A DNA stretch of 64,000 bases from Novosphingobium sp. ST904 (GTDB lineage: Bacteria > Pseudomonadota > Alphaproteobacteria > Sphingomonadales > Sphingomonadaceae). The first letter of the stretch is position 1; the number at the start of each line of letters is the position of its first letter. The position numbers and the translations under genes were made by a program. Shown piece after piece: positions 36,866 through 46,649 of this stretch. The notes beneath the pieces are model-generated. The model was not told the DNA's origin. It ran no database searches and worked only from the letters and a program-made list of their open reading frames with translations. The DNA lies in the NCBI RefSeq assembly GCF_001298105.1, contig NZ_LGJH01000159.1, positions 1-64,000 on the forward strand. The letters run 5' to 3'.

Positions 36866-38292
36866 CAGGCAAGCTCCCGCATGTGCGCGCGCCACTTTTC
36901 GCGGTAGGCCATGAGATCGCCTTCGAGAGGCTCGACACGGCGCAGCCCGCCTTGCGCTTGCAGCAGCGGATTGATCAGCCGCAGCGCGCCGAACGAGACG
37001 TCGTTATGTGCGTTCGCCACATAGACTTCGGTTTCCGGCCGCAGCGCGGCGAGGGCGCGCACGAAGACTTCGGCATCGGCGAAGCGACCCTCGATCAGGA
37101 GGCGCTCCTTCGATCCGATCAGGTCGAGCGAGGTGTCGGCCACCATCGCCGCATAGAGGCAGATCGCGGCACGCCGCGCGTACCAGGTGCCGGCCCATTC
37201 CTCGGGCTTGTCCACCCAGTCTGCCTTGCCGTGCGGGAACGGTCCGAAACCCGGCGCGAGCGTGGGCATCATCATCGTCCCGCGTTCGAGCAGGCCCGGT
37301 ACGGCGTCCATCAGCCTGGGCTGGTCGGGTCGGATGTCGACGCGGCGGGTGTCGATCTGGATTACCGATTCGATCTCCCGCCCGCCCATGAAGCGCGCGG
37401 AAGGCACCGGCCAGCCATAGGCATCGACATTGACGAGGGTGTCGCGCGCCTCGGGAAGGGCGGCGATGGAGAAGGTCTCGGCAGCAAGGCGCATGGCGAT
37501 GAACCAGGTGCCGGTGGAGAGAATCGTCGCCTCCAGCCGCGCGATCTCGGCAAAGCCGCGCGCAGCGAGGAGAGCGGCGTTCGAATCGTGGAGGCCTGCC
37601 AGCACCTGGGCCGTGGCCGGAAGGCCGGTCTCGGCGGCGATCTCGGGGCGGAGCGTGCCCACCACGTCGCTCGCCTTGACCACGGGGGCAAAGCGTTCCG
37701 CCCAGCCGAATCGTTCGGCCATGGGCGAGAATCGCGCATCGGCGGGGCACCAGAGATCGGTGTGGCAGCCGAGGCTGGTCACTTCGCTCGCGGCCTTGCC
37801 GGAGAGAAACCAGGCCCAGTACTGCGCCCAGGGAACGAGCGTGGCGCGGGCCATCTCCTCGGGGTGGCGGCGGGCCATCCAGTAGACTTGCGTGCCGAGG
37901 TTGAGGCCGTCGGGCAGGGCGGGGCTGCCGGTGAGGGTGAAGGCGTCACGCTCGCGCCGATAGTCGGCCATCACGTCTTCGGGGACGGCCTGTTCGTAGT
38001 CGAGCGGGGGGAACAGCAGGCCCTCATTGCCGCCGGCGCCGTCGAGAGCGGCGAAGCCCGCGCCGTGGGCCACGGGGATGATCGCTTCCACCGGATGGCC
38101 GGACCAGCCGCGCAGCGTGGCGCGCAGCCATTGGCCGATTCCCTCGACGTCGAGAACACGCAGCCCGTCATGCTCGCAGGGGACGTTGGGGCGCACCTGA
38201 CGGTCGATCATGCGCCCGCCGCGCGTCCACAGCGTCACCTTGCTGAGGGTCTTGCCGATATCGACGACGATGAATGTACCGGTACCCGTCAT
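36865..38292 (-). CDS. FGGY-family carbohydrate kinase, probable L-rhamnulokinase
   Basis: A 475-residue sugar kinase. Phosphate-1 motif FIVVDIGKTLSKVTLW at the N-terminus, a conserved GLHDSNAALLAARG segment in the middle and the C-terminal domain after ATILSTGTWF. It lies in one operon with lldD and is divergent from rhaD-rhaI, which fixes its likely substrate as L-rhamnulose (phosphorylated at C1). It corresponds in role to rhizobial RhaK rather than E. coli RhaB, to which the sequence is only broadly similar. Start 38292 avoids a 34-residue extension across the operator. Confidence 0.8.
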   Translation of the reverse strand: MTGTGTFIVVDIGKTLSKVTLWTRGGRMIDRQVRPNVPCEHDGLRVLDVEGIGQWLRATLRGWSGHPVEAIIPVAHGAGFAALDGAGGNEGLLFPPLDYEQAVPEDVMADYRRERDAFTLTGSPALPDGLNLGTQVYWMARRHPEEMARATLVPWAQYWAWFLSGKAASEVTSLGCHTDLWCPADARFSPMAERFGWAERFAPVVKASDVVGTLRPEIAAETGLPATAQVLAGLHDSNAALLAARGFAEIARLEATILSTGTWFIAMRLAAETFSIAALPEARDTLVNVDAYGWPVPSARFMGGREIESVIQIDTRRVDIRPDQPRLMDAVPGLLERGTMMMPTLAPGFGPFPHGKADWVDKPEEWAGTWYARRAAICLYAAMVADTSLDLIGSKERLLIEGRFADAEVFVRALAALRPETEVYVANAHNDVSFGALRLINPLLQAQGGLRRVEPLEGDLMAYREKWRAHMRELA

Positions 38293-38355
38293 GGCTCTCC
38301 AACCATCCTCCAACCCAAACACGCTCTGACCAATTATGATTGACTTTGATGATCG

Positions 38356-38379
38356 AACGTGATCGTTTTGTAGCGAAAC
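38356..38379. promoter_or_regulatory. DeoR-type operator in the divergent rha promoter
   Basis: AACG-TGAT-CGTT (38356-38367) is a perfect 4+4 inverted repeat, and GTTT (38365-38368) with AAAC (38376-38379) forms a second overlapping pair. TGATCG also occurs twice, at 38349 and 38360. They lie between the divergent kinase and rhaD starts, in an AT-rich patch, where the DeoR protein would be expected to bind. Confidence 0.5.
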
Positions 38380-38417
38380 AGATTGCTCATGCAAGCACGA
38401 ATTGGTAGAGGATGACT

Positions 38418-40529
38418 ATGGATACCATGACCGCTTCCCGCCCGGCTGCGATACCGTTTGCCGTTCCTTCCAGCCGCTGGGACGATTCGCTGGCCGCGAC
38501 GCTGTCTCCCGAGCAATTGCTGCTTTATCGTTCGAACCTGCTGGGTTCCGATCTGACCGTCACCAACTTCGGCGGGGGCAATACCTCGGCCAAGCTGGCG
38601 GAAGTGGACCCGCTCACCGGCGAAACGGTGGAAGTGCTGTGGGTGAAGGGTTCGGGCGGCGACATCGGCTCGATGAAGCTCGACGGTTTCGCCACGCTCT
38701 ATCAGGACAAGCTGCTCGGCCTTGAGGCGCACTATGCCGGGCCGGAAGACGACGACAAGATGGTCGGCTACCTGCCGCACTGCACCTTCAACCTGAACGC
38801 GCGCGCCGCCTCGATCGATACGCCGCTGCACTCGCTGCTGCCTTTCGCCCATGTCGACCATGTTCACCCGGACGCGATCATCGCGCTGGCCGCCAGTTCG
38901 GGCGGCGAAGCGGCAACGCAGGAAATCTGGGGCGGCAAGATCGGCTGGCTCGGCTGGAAGCGCCCCGGCTACACGCTCGGCGTCCAGCTTCGCGACTATG
39001 TGGCGGCCAATCCAGGCGTCGAGGGCGTCATGCTTGCCGGTCACGGCATCATCTGCTGGGCCGATAGCGCCAAGTCCTGCTACGAACACACTGTCGAGCT
39101 GATTGCGGATGCGGCGAACTATCTCAACGCCAAGCTGGGCGAGAAGCCTGCCTTCGGCGGCGCGGCCCATGGCACTGCCGGGAACCGCGCGGAGATCGCC
39201 GCCGATCTCATGCCGCGCCTGCGCGGTCTGATGACCGGCGCGCGCCGCAAGCTGGGCCACTTCTCGGACGACGCCGAAGCGCTGGAATTCGTGAACTCGG
39301 CGGAGTTCGAGCGTCTGGCCGGTCTCGGCACCTCGTGCCCCGATCACTTCCTGCGCACCAAGATCGCTCCCCTGACCCTCGACCCTACGCGTCTTCAGGA
39401 CCAGGACTATCTGGCTCAGAAGATTGCCGATTATCGCGACATGTATGCAGCCTATTACGAGCGCTGCAAGCGTCCCAACTCGCCCGCGATGCGCGATGCA
39501 AACCCGGTGGTCGTGCTGGTCCCCGGTGTGGGTCGCATCACTTTCGCCACCGACAAGACCACCGCGCGCCTTGCCGGGGAATTCTACGGCAACGCCATCA
39601 ACGTGATGCGCGGCGCGGAGGCCATTGGCGACTACATCGCGCTCGACGAGCAGGAAGCGTTCGACATCGAATACTGGCTGCTTGAGGAAGCCAAGCTCCA
39701 GCGCATGCCCGCACCCAAGCCCTTGGTCGGCCGCGTGGCGCTCGTCACCGGCGGCGCCGGCGGCATCGGTGCCGCCACCGCCGCGCGCCTGATGGCGGAC
39801 GGGGCCTGCGTGCTGCTGGCCGACCGCGATGCGGGTGCCGTGGAGGAAGTTCGCGCCGGTTTCGCGAAGCAGTTCGGCAAGGACGTGGTCCGCGCCGCCG
39901 TCTGTGACGTGACCGACGAAGCGCAAGTTTCCGAGGCATTTGCCGTCGCCGCGCGGGAGTTCGGTGGGCTCGATATCCTCGTCGCCAATGCCGGTATCGC
40001 CTCCTCGGCCCCGATCGAGGAAACCACGATCGAACTGTGGAACCGCAATTACGACGTACTGGCGCAGGGCTACTTCCTCACCAGCCGCGCCGCATGGCCG
40101 CTGCTGAAGGGCATGAAGGAGCAGGGCGGGACTTCGGTGGTGTTCATCGGTTCGAAGAACGGCGTGGCGGCGGCCACCAATGCCTCTGCCTATGCTTCGG
40201 CCAAGGCAGCGGCGAACCACCTTGCGCGCTGCCTCGCGCTGGAAGGGGCGCCGCACGGCATTCGCGTCAACGTGGTCAACCCCGATGCGGTCATCAAGGG
40301 CAGCAAGATCTGGGACGGCGACTGGCGCAAGGAACGCGCGGGCGCCCACGGGATCGACACCGGCAAGGAACTGGAAGAACACTACCGCAACCGCTCCATG
40401 CTGAAGCGCGACGTGCTGCCTTCCGACATTGCCGAGGCGGTCTATTTCCTGGCCGGTGACCAGTCGGCGAAATCGACCGGCAACATGATCAATGTCGATG
40501 CGGGTAACGCACAGGCGTTCACGCGCTAA
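38418..40529 (+). CDS. rhaD: bifunctional rhamnulose-1-phosphate aldolase / L-lactaldehyde dehydrogenase
   Basis: A two-domain enzyme, about 703 residues. Residues 1-430: class II aldolase/adducin domain with NFGGGNTSAK, the zinc motif FAHVDHVHPDAI and LAGHGIICW, cutting L-rhamnulose-1-P into DHAP and L-lactaldehyde. Residues about 435-700: short-chain dehydrogenase with VTGGAGGIGAA and the catalytic SAYASAK, oxidising lactaldehyde to L-lactate. This fusion is known from Rhizobium RhaD and Bacillus RhaEW. TAGAGGA is five bases before ATG 38418; ATG 38412 lies inside that ribosome site. Confidence 0.93.
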   Translation: MDTMTASRPAAIPFAVPSSRWDDSLAATLSPEQLLLYRSNLLGSDLTVTNFGGGNTSAKLAEVDPLTGETVEVLWVKGSGGDIGSMKLDGFATLYQDKLLGLEAHYAGPEDDDKMVGYLPHCTFNLNARAASIDTPLHSLLPFAHVDHVHPDAIIALAASSGGEAATQEIWGGKIGWLGWKRPGYTLGVQLRDYVAANPGVEGVMLAGHGIICWADSAKSCYEHTVELIADAANYLNAKLGEKPAFGGAAHGTAGNRAEIAADLMPRLRGLMTGARRKLGHFSDDAEALEFVNSAEFERLAGLGTSCPDHFLRTKIAPLTLDPTRLQDQDYLAQKIADYRDMYAAYYERCKRPNSPAMRDANPVVVLVPGVGRITFATDKTTARLAGEFYGNAINVMRGAEAIGDYIALDEQEAFDIEYWLLEEAKLQRMPAPKPLVGRVALVTGGAGGIGAATAARLMADGACVLLADRDAGAVEEVRAGFAKQFGKDVVRAAVCDVTDEAQVSEAFAVAAREFGGLDILVANAGIASSAPIEETTIELWNRNYDVLAQGYFLTSRAAWPLLKGMKEQGGTSVVFIGSKNGVAAATNASAYASAKAAANHLARCLALEGAPHGIRVNVVNPDAVIKGSKIWDGDWRKERAGAHGIDTGKELEEHYRNRSMLKRDVLPSDIAEAVYFLAGDQSAKSTGNMINVDAGNAQAFTR

Positions 40530-40541
40530 GAGATGTTTTTC

Positions 40542-40571
40542 GGGGGAATGCACGAACCGGCGCATTCCCCC
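40542..40571 (+). terminator. hairpin between rhaD and rhaI
   Basis: GGGGGAATGC (40542-40551) pairs exactly with GCATTCCCCC (40562-40571), followed by TTTCC. It is placed between two genes of one pathway, so it may act as a partial terminator or a 3' stabiliser that makes rhaD and rhaI levels differ. Confidence 0.55.
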
Positions 40572-40612
40572 TTTCCGGCATCGCGGTGCCGGATGCGGAA
40601 GAGGATAAGAGA

Positions 40613-41905
40613 ATGAGCAGACTGCCGATTTCCGATGAACTGATCGCCGAAGCCAATGCCCGCGCTGCAGATGCGCTGGAGGACGAATATGCCTCGCTCG
40701 GCCGCAAGCTGGAGCGTTCTGGCATCGCCATCGATGCGATCAAGGACAAGGTTTCAGCCTTCTCGGTCGCCGTTCCCTCGTGGGGCGCTGGCCGGGGCGG
40801 AACCCGCTTCGCCAAATTCCCGATTGCGGGCGAACCCACCAACATCCATGAAAAGCTGGAAGACTGCGCCGTCATCAACCAGCTTTCGCGCCTGACCCCC
40901 CGCGTCTCGCCGCATTTCCCGTGGGACAAGGTGAGCGATTACAAGGCGCTGCGCGAGGAAGCGGCCAGCCTTGGCCTTGGCTTCGATGCGGTGAACTCCA
41001 ACACCTTCCAGGACCAGAAAGATCAGGCGCACAGCTATTCCACCGGTTCGCTCTCCTCGACCATCGAGGCGACGCGCCAGCAGGCGGTGGAGCACAACAT
41101 CGAATGCATCGAGATCGGCCAGCAGCTCGGCTCCACCGATCTCACCGTCTGGGTGGGGGACGGCACCAACTTCCCCGGCCAGCAGGACCTCGGCCGCAGC
41201 CTCGACCGCTATCTGGATGCCGCCGCACAGGTCTATGCCGCGCTGCCCGATGACTGGCGGATGCTGCTCGAACACAAGATGTTCGAACCGGCGTTCTACT
41301 CCACCGTCATCAGCGACTGGGGCTCCTCGATCCTCGCCGCTCAGGAACTGGGCCCCAAGGCCAAGTGTCTGGTCGACCTTGGGCACCATGCGCCGAACGT
41401 GAATATCGAGCAGATCGTGGCCCGTCTCCACCGCTTCGGCAAGCTGGGCGGTTTCCACTTCAACGACAGCAAGTACGGCGATGACGATCTCGATTCGGGC
41501 TCGATCAACCCGCACCAGCTGTTCCTGGTGTTCAACGAACTGGTCGAAGCCGAACTGGCCCCGCGTGACGGATTCAAGCCCAGCTACATGATCGACCAGT
41601 CGCACAACGTCACCGATCCGATCGAATCCATGCTGTCCTCCGCCGAAGCCATTGGTTCCTGCTATGCCAAGGCGCTGCTGGTGGACCGCGAGGCGCTGCA
41701 TCTCTCTCAGGAAGCCAACGACACGATGATGGCCTTCCAGGCGCTGCGCCGGGCCTACAACGTCGATGTCAGCCCGATCCTTGCCAAGGCGCGCGTGGAG
41801 GCGGGCGGTGCGGCGGATGTGCTGGGCGTCTACCGCGAAAGCCGCTGGCGCGACCGCAAGGCGCAGGAACGCAAGGCCGTGGGCCTCGGCGCCGGGATCG
41901 TCTGA
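40613..41905 (+). CDS. rhaI: L-rhamnose isomerase
   Basis: A 430-residue TIM-barrel isomerase of the rhizobial/actinobacterial rhamnose type, not E. coli RhaA. Metal-site motifs are visible: Glu in LLEHKMFEPAFYST, His/Asp in LVDLGHHAPN, and Asp in GGFHFNDSKYGDDDLDSG. It converts L-rhamnose to L-rhamnulose as the first catabolic step. The start is the MSRLP methionine, with AGAGGATAAGAG ahead. It follows rhaD and precedes the rhamnosidase gene. Confidence 0.92.
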   Translation: MSRLPISDELIAEANARAADALEDEYASLGRKLERSGIAIDAIKDKVSAFSVAVPSWGAGRGGTRFAKFPIAGEPTNIHEKLEDCAVINQLSRLTPRVSPHFPWDKVSDYKALREEAASLGLGFDAVNSNTFQDQKDQAHSYSTGSLSSTIEATRQQAVEHNIECIEIGQQLGSTDLTVWVGDGTNFPGQQDLGRSLDRYLDAAAQVYAALPDDWRMLLEHKMFEPAFYSTVISDWGSSILAAQELGPKAKCLVDLGHHAPNVNIEQIVARLHRFGKLGGFHFNDSKYGDDDLDSGSINPHQLFLVFNELVEAELAPRDGFKPSYMIDQSHNVTDPIESMLSSAEAIGSCYAKALLVDREALHLSQEANDTMMAFQALRRAYNVDVSPILAKARVEAGGAADVLGVYRESRWRDRKAQERKAVGLGAGIV

Positions 41906-42061
41906 TCCCTTTCGCATCCTGAAATGCTGCCGGACCAAAGGGTAACAAACCCAGCCGGAAAACCCTTATCGCCGGGACTCCCCGTCCCGGCGGCAAGGTG
42001 AAGACAAGACTGCTGCAATAATAAAAAATCTACACAACCATTTGGATTTGGGAGGGAAATT

Positions 42062-45000
42062 ATGCCGATCCAATCGTTTCGTACCGTGCTGTGCGCTGCA
42101 ACCGCACTCACCTCGGCGCTGGCTGCGATGCCTGCCGCCGCGCAGGAACAGGCGCCCGTCGCCGAAGCCGCTGCTTCTACCGCTCCACTTGAGGACCAGT
42201 TCCGCGATCCGCCCAATTCCGCCCGCCCGCGCGTGTGGTGGCACTGGATGAACGGCAATATCTCGAAGGACGGCATCGCCAAGGACATGGCGTGGATGAA
42301 GCGCGTCGGCATCGGGGGATTGCAGAACTTCGACGCCAATCTTCAGACCCCGCAAGTGGTCGACAAGCGCCTCGTCTACATGACGCCGGAGTGGAAGGAC
42401 GCCTTCCGTTTCGCCGCGCACGAGGCGGACCGGCAGGGGCTCGAACTCGCCATCGCCGCCTCGCCCGGATGGTCGGAAACCGGCGGCCCCTGGGTTCAGC
42501 CGCAGGACGGCCTGAAGAAACTGGTCTGGTCGGAGACCCCGGTAGCCGCCGGGCAGCGCTTCTCGGGCAAGCTTTCCGCGCCGCCTTCGGCGACCGGGCC
42601 CTATCAGGCGCTGGGTGCCGCGGTGTCCATCGAGGAGATGATCTCCGGTCATCCCGCCCCTCCGGGGCCGTCGTACTACGGAGATGTCGGCGTCTTCGCT
42701 TATCCGGAAGCCGTTGAACCCGCAGTCTCCTTGCCGCGCGCGGCGGATGGGCTGGGCAATGTGCTCTCCGCTGCCGCGCTGTTCGATGGCGATCTTGCCA
42801 AGGGCGTAACCCTGGCCCGCAAGGAAGGCGAGGCGCCCAGCCTGCGGCTCGACTATGCGAAGCCGGCCCGGATCTCCACCGCGACGGTCTTCGTGCCCGA
42901 TGTGGTGGTTCCCTTCGCCGGAGCCGCTTTCACGGGCGCGCTGGAATCGAGCGGGGACGGTAACACGTGGACGCCGATTGCCACGTTGACGCTGGGTGCC
43001 GTACCCACGACCGTCAGCTTCCCCGCCGTTACCGCCGCGCATTTCCGTGTCGTGCTCAATCCTCGCAAGCAGGACGGCGGCCTCGGATCGCCCGCGCCGG
43101 GCATTGCCATGGACGGATTGTTCGACGGCGTCGGCGCGATGCTGGCGAAGAAGCCGCTGATCGTCGGCACCTTCACGCTCGATGCCGCCGCGAAAGTAGA
43201 CCGTTTCGAGACCAAGGCCGGCTTCGTGATGAGCCGCGACTATTACGCGCTGGAGGAGCCGAAGGACGGTGCCGCCGGTATCGCCCCCGCCAGCGTTGTC
43301 GACCTCACCGGCAAGCTCAACGCGGACGGCACGCTCGACTGGCAGGCCCCGGCGTTGCCCAAGGGCCAGCGCTGGCGGGTGCTGCGCATGGGCTATTCGC
43401 TGCTCGGCACCACCAACCACCCGGCACCGCCCGAGGCGACCGGGCTTGAGGTGGACAAGTTCGATGGCGACGCGGTGCGCCGTTATCTCGATCATTACAT
43501 CGGCATGTACAAGGATGCCGCCGGGCCGGACATGATCGGCCAGCGCGGCGTGCGCGCGCTGCTCACGATTCCATCGAGGTGGGAGAGGCGAACTGGACGC
43601 CGAAGATGCTGGAGCAGTTCCAGCGCCTGCGCGGCTATGACGCGCGGCCCTGGCTGCCGGCGCTGACCGGCGTGCTGGTGGGCACGCGCGCGCAATCGGA
43701 CAAGTTCCTCTACGACTATCGCCGCACCCTGGCTGACCTGCTGGCCAGCGAGCATTACGGCACCGTCGCCAGGGTCGCTCACGAGAATGGCCTCAAGGTC
43801 TATGGCGAGGCGCTGGAAGACAAGCGTCCGATGCTGGGCGACGACATGACCATGCGCAGCCACACGGATATCCCGATGGCCGCGATGTGGACCTTCCGCG
43901 AGGAAGGCCCGCGCCAGACCCTGATCGCCGACATGAAGGGCGCGGCTTCGGTCGCGCATCTCTACGGCCAGAACCTCGTCGCGGCGGAATCGATGACCGC
44001 CTCGATGTCGCCCTGGGCCTTCGCGCCCAAGGATCTGAAGCGCTTCATCGACATGGAGTTCGTCAACGGCGTCAACCGCCCGGTGGTCCATACCTCGGTC
44101 CATGTGCCGGTGGACGACAAGAAGCCCGGCCTCTCGCTCTTCATCTTCGGCCAGTATTTCAACCGGATGGAAAGCTGGGGCGAGATGGCCAAGCCCTGGG
44201 TGGACTACATCTCGCGCTCCTCGCTGCTGCTTCAGGCGGGGCGGAACGTGGCCGATGTGGCCTACTTCTACGGCGAGGAAGCACCGCTGACCGGGCTCTA
44301 TGGCGACAAGCCGGCCGATGCGCCGGTTTCGCACGCTTACGATTTCCTCAGCTACGATGCGCTCACCGGCTTGCTCACCAACGAGGGCAACGAGGTCGCC
44401 GCGCCCGGCGGCGCGCGTTACCGGGCGATCTACCTCGGTGGTTCGTCGCAGCGCATGACATTGGGAGCGCTGAAGAAGCTCGCCGCGCTGGTCGAGGGCG
44501 GCGCCACGGTGATCGGCGATGCGCCGGTCTCGACGCCCAGCATGGCAGGGGGCATGATGGGCCCGCAGGACGCGGAATGGTCGGCGCTGGTGGCGAAGCT
44601 CTGGCCGGGCAGCGGTGACGCCGCAGTCGGAAAGGGCCGCGTGATCGCCGGCAAGGACGTGGAAGGCGCGCTTAGCAAGCTGTCGGTGGCACCGGATTTC
44701 ACCTTCACCGGAGCAGAGGCGAATACGAAAATCCCCTTCGTCCACCGCCGCGACGGGCAGGGCGAGATCTACTACCTCTCCAATCCGCAAGGCGCGCAGT
44801 CCATCGAGGCGCGCTTCCGCGTCACCGGCAAGGCTCCCGAACTCTGGCACCCGGAAACCGGAACCAGCGAGCCGGTAAGCTACCGCATGGAGAATGGCGA
44901 GACGGTCGTGCCGCTCTCGCTGGCCGAAGGTGACGCGGTCTTCGTGGTGTTCCGCAAGGCGGCCGCGAAGCAGAGCCTTACACTGCCTGCCAGGCCGGTG

Positions 45001-45477
45001 CAGGCGCTGGCTTCGCTTGACGATGGCTGGACGGTGCGGTTCCAGGCTGACCGCGGCGCTCCCGCCTCGATCGAGATGCCGAAGCTCGCCCCGCTCGAAC
45101 AGAATGCTGAAGCCGGGGTGAAGTACTTCTCCGGCGAGGCGACCTATTCGCGCAGCTTCACCCTGCCGAAGGGTGCGAAAGCGGGGCAGCCGCTTTGGCT
45201 GGACCTTGGGCAGGTGGGCGACCTGGCGGAAGTCACGGTGAACGGAAAGCCGGTCGGTGCGGCGTGGCATGCGCCTTACCGGATCGATATCGGCAAGGCC
45301 GTGAAGAACGGCGCCAACACCATCGAGGTGAAGGTGGCCAATCTCTGGGTCAATCGCCTCGTCGGCGATGCGCAGCCCGGCGCGAAGCCGATCACCTGGA
45401 CGGCGATGCCGACCTATCGTGCCGATGCGCCGCTCAGACCTTCGGGGCTGATCGGCCCGGTCAAGCTGGAGAAGTAA
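42062..45477 (+). CDS. exported alpha-L-rhamnosidase, family GH106 (apparent frameshift near 43567)
   Basis: About 1138 residues after repair, the size of Sphingomonas RhaM and Novosphingobium RhaP. A signal peptide is cut near AAAQEQ. The GH106 opening PRVWWHWMNGNISKDGI is at about residue 55, followed by GIGGLQNFDANL and LAIAASPGWSETGGPW. The first frame runs to about 43567, where one missing G (ACG-GATTCC) restores LLTDSIEVGEANWTPKMLEQ. The second part carries KVYGEAL and GASLAR-like barrel ends, then a C-terminal jelly-roll (LWLDLGQVGDLAEVTVNGKP). It releases rhamnose from glycosides in the periplasm. GGGAGG precedes the ATG. Confidence 0.9.
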
Positions 45478-45486
45478 GGCAGGAAA

Positions 45487-45514
45487 GCTCCCGGAGGGCT
45501 CTTCCTCCGGGAGC
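45487..45514 (+). terminator. hairpin after the rhamnosidase gene
   Basis: GCTCCCGGAGG (45487-45497) pairs perfectly with CCTCCGGGAGC (45504-45514), loop GCTCTT, ten bases after the stop codon. No T-run follows; a factor-assisted terminator or stabiliser is likely. Confidence 0.6.
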
Positions 45515-45634
45515 CGCTCCGGCGCCCTGCGGCGGCTGGCGGCGGGCGGGCTTCGCCAACTCATCGCCCCCGCGCCTTGCCGCCTCGGCCCCGGCCGCTA
45601 GGCTCCCTCCCGAAAACGAACGGGACAGGGCACG

Positions 45635-46642
45635 ATGGGCGAACTCGGCTTCGGCTACCTTTACGATTTCCGCAATCCCGGCCCGTGGCGACGGGCGCCG
45701 GAAGCGCTTTATGGCGAAATTCTCGACGTCGTTGCCGAGACCGAGGCGCTGGGCTTCGACGGGGCCTGGGTGCCCGAACACCACCTCGCCGGGGACGGCT
45801 ACATGACCTCGCCGCTGGTGGCGCTGGCGGCCATCGCAGCGCGCACGAAGCGGATGCGCATCGGTGCCGGCATCGCGCTTGGCCCGCTCTACGAGCCGCT
45901 GCGTTTCGCCGAGGACTGCGCGGTGCTCGACACGCTTTGCGGTGGGCGCTTGGCGATGGGGCTCGCTATCGGCTACCGGGCGCGCGAATATGCAGCCCAC
46001 GGCCTCGACTTCACCCGGCGCGGTGCGCGGTTCGACGAATTTCTGAGCATCGTCCGGCGGCTCTGGGCGGGCGAGACGGTGGACTTCGAGGGCCGCCATT
46101 TCAGCCTCGAAGGCGCGCGGGTTTCGGCGCTGTCGAGCCGGGGGCAGGTGCCGCTCTACATCGGCGGCTTCGCGCCCAAGGCGATGGAGCGGGTGGCGAG
46201 GCATGGCGACGGATACTTCGGCAATGTCGATATCTGGCCGCTCTATCGCCAGAAGCTGGAGGAGCAGGGCAAGGACCCGGCGCTTGCGAAGATCTGGCTG
46301 CAGGAACTGATGCTGGTCGTCGCGCATGACAAGGCGGCTGCGGTCGAGGAACTGGCGCCTTATTTTCATCACGTCAGCAACACTTATGCGGCGTGGATGG
46401 CCGAGGACCGGGCCATCGGGATCGAGGATGCGGCGATGAAGCCGATGGACCTCGATACCTTCAAGCGCAGCGGCGTGCTTCAGGTGCTTACCCCGGCCGA
46501 GGCGGTGGACCGCTTCCGCGCCCTCCGCGACAAGGCGCCGGTTGAGCATTTCACGATGATGATGCCGCCGGGCCTTCCGGCGGAGCGTTTCCTTGCCTAT
46601 GCCCGGACCTTCGCGGATGAAGTGATCCCGGCATTTCGGTGA
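45635..46642 (+). CDS. luciferase-like flavin-dependent oxidoreductase
   Basis: A 335-residue LLM-class enzyme with a TIM barrel: LGFDGAWVPEHHLAGDGYM near residue 40, RTKRMRIGAGIALGPLYEPL, and the flavin-site segment VPLYIGGFAPKAMERVARHG. These use reduced FMN and O2 to oxidise varied substrates (aldehydes, sulfonates, heterocycles). No signal peptide and no visible reductase partner. It is followed after eight bases by an IclR regulator. Its place beside the glycoside locus hints at aglycone oxidation, but the family is too broad to be sure. Confidence 0.85.
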   Translation: MGELGFGYLYDFRNPGPWRRAPEALYGEILDVVAETEALGFDGAWVPEHHLAGDGYMTSPLVALAAIAARTKRMRIGAGIALGPLYEPLRFAEDCAVLDTLCGGRLAMGLAIGYRAREYAAHGLDFTRRGARFDEFLSIVRRLWAGETVDFEGRHFSLEGARVSALSSRGQVPLYIGGFAPKAMERVARHGDGYFGNVDIWPLYRQKLEEQGKDPALAKIWLQELMLVVAHDKAAAVEELAPYFHHVSNTYAAWMAEDRAIGIEDAAMKPMDLDTFKRSGVLQVLTPAEAVDRFRALRDKAPVEHFTMMMPPGLPAERFLAYARTFADEVIPAFR

Positions 46643-46649
46643 GGCAGGC

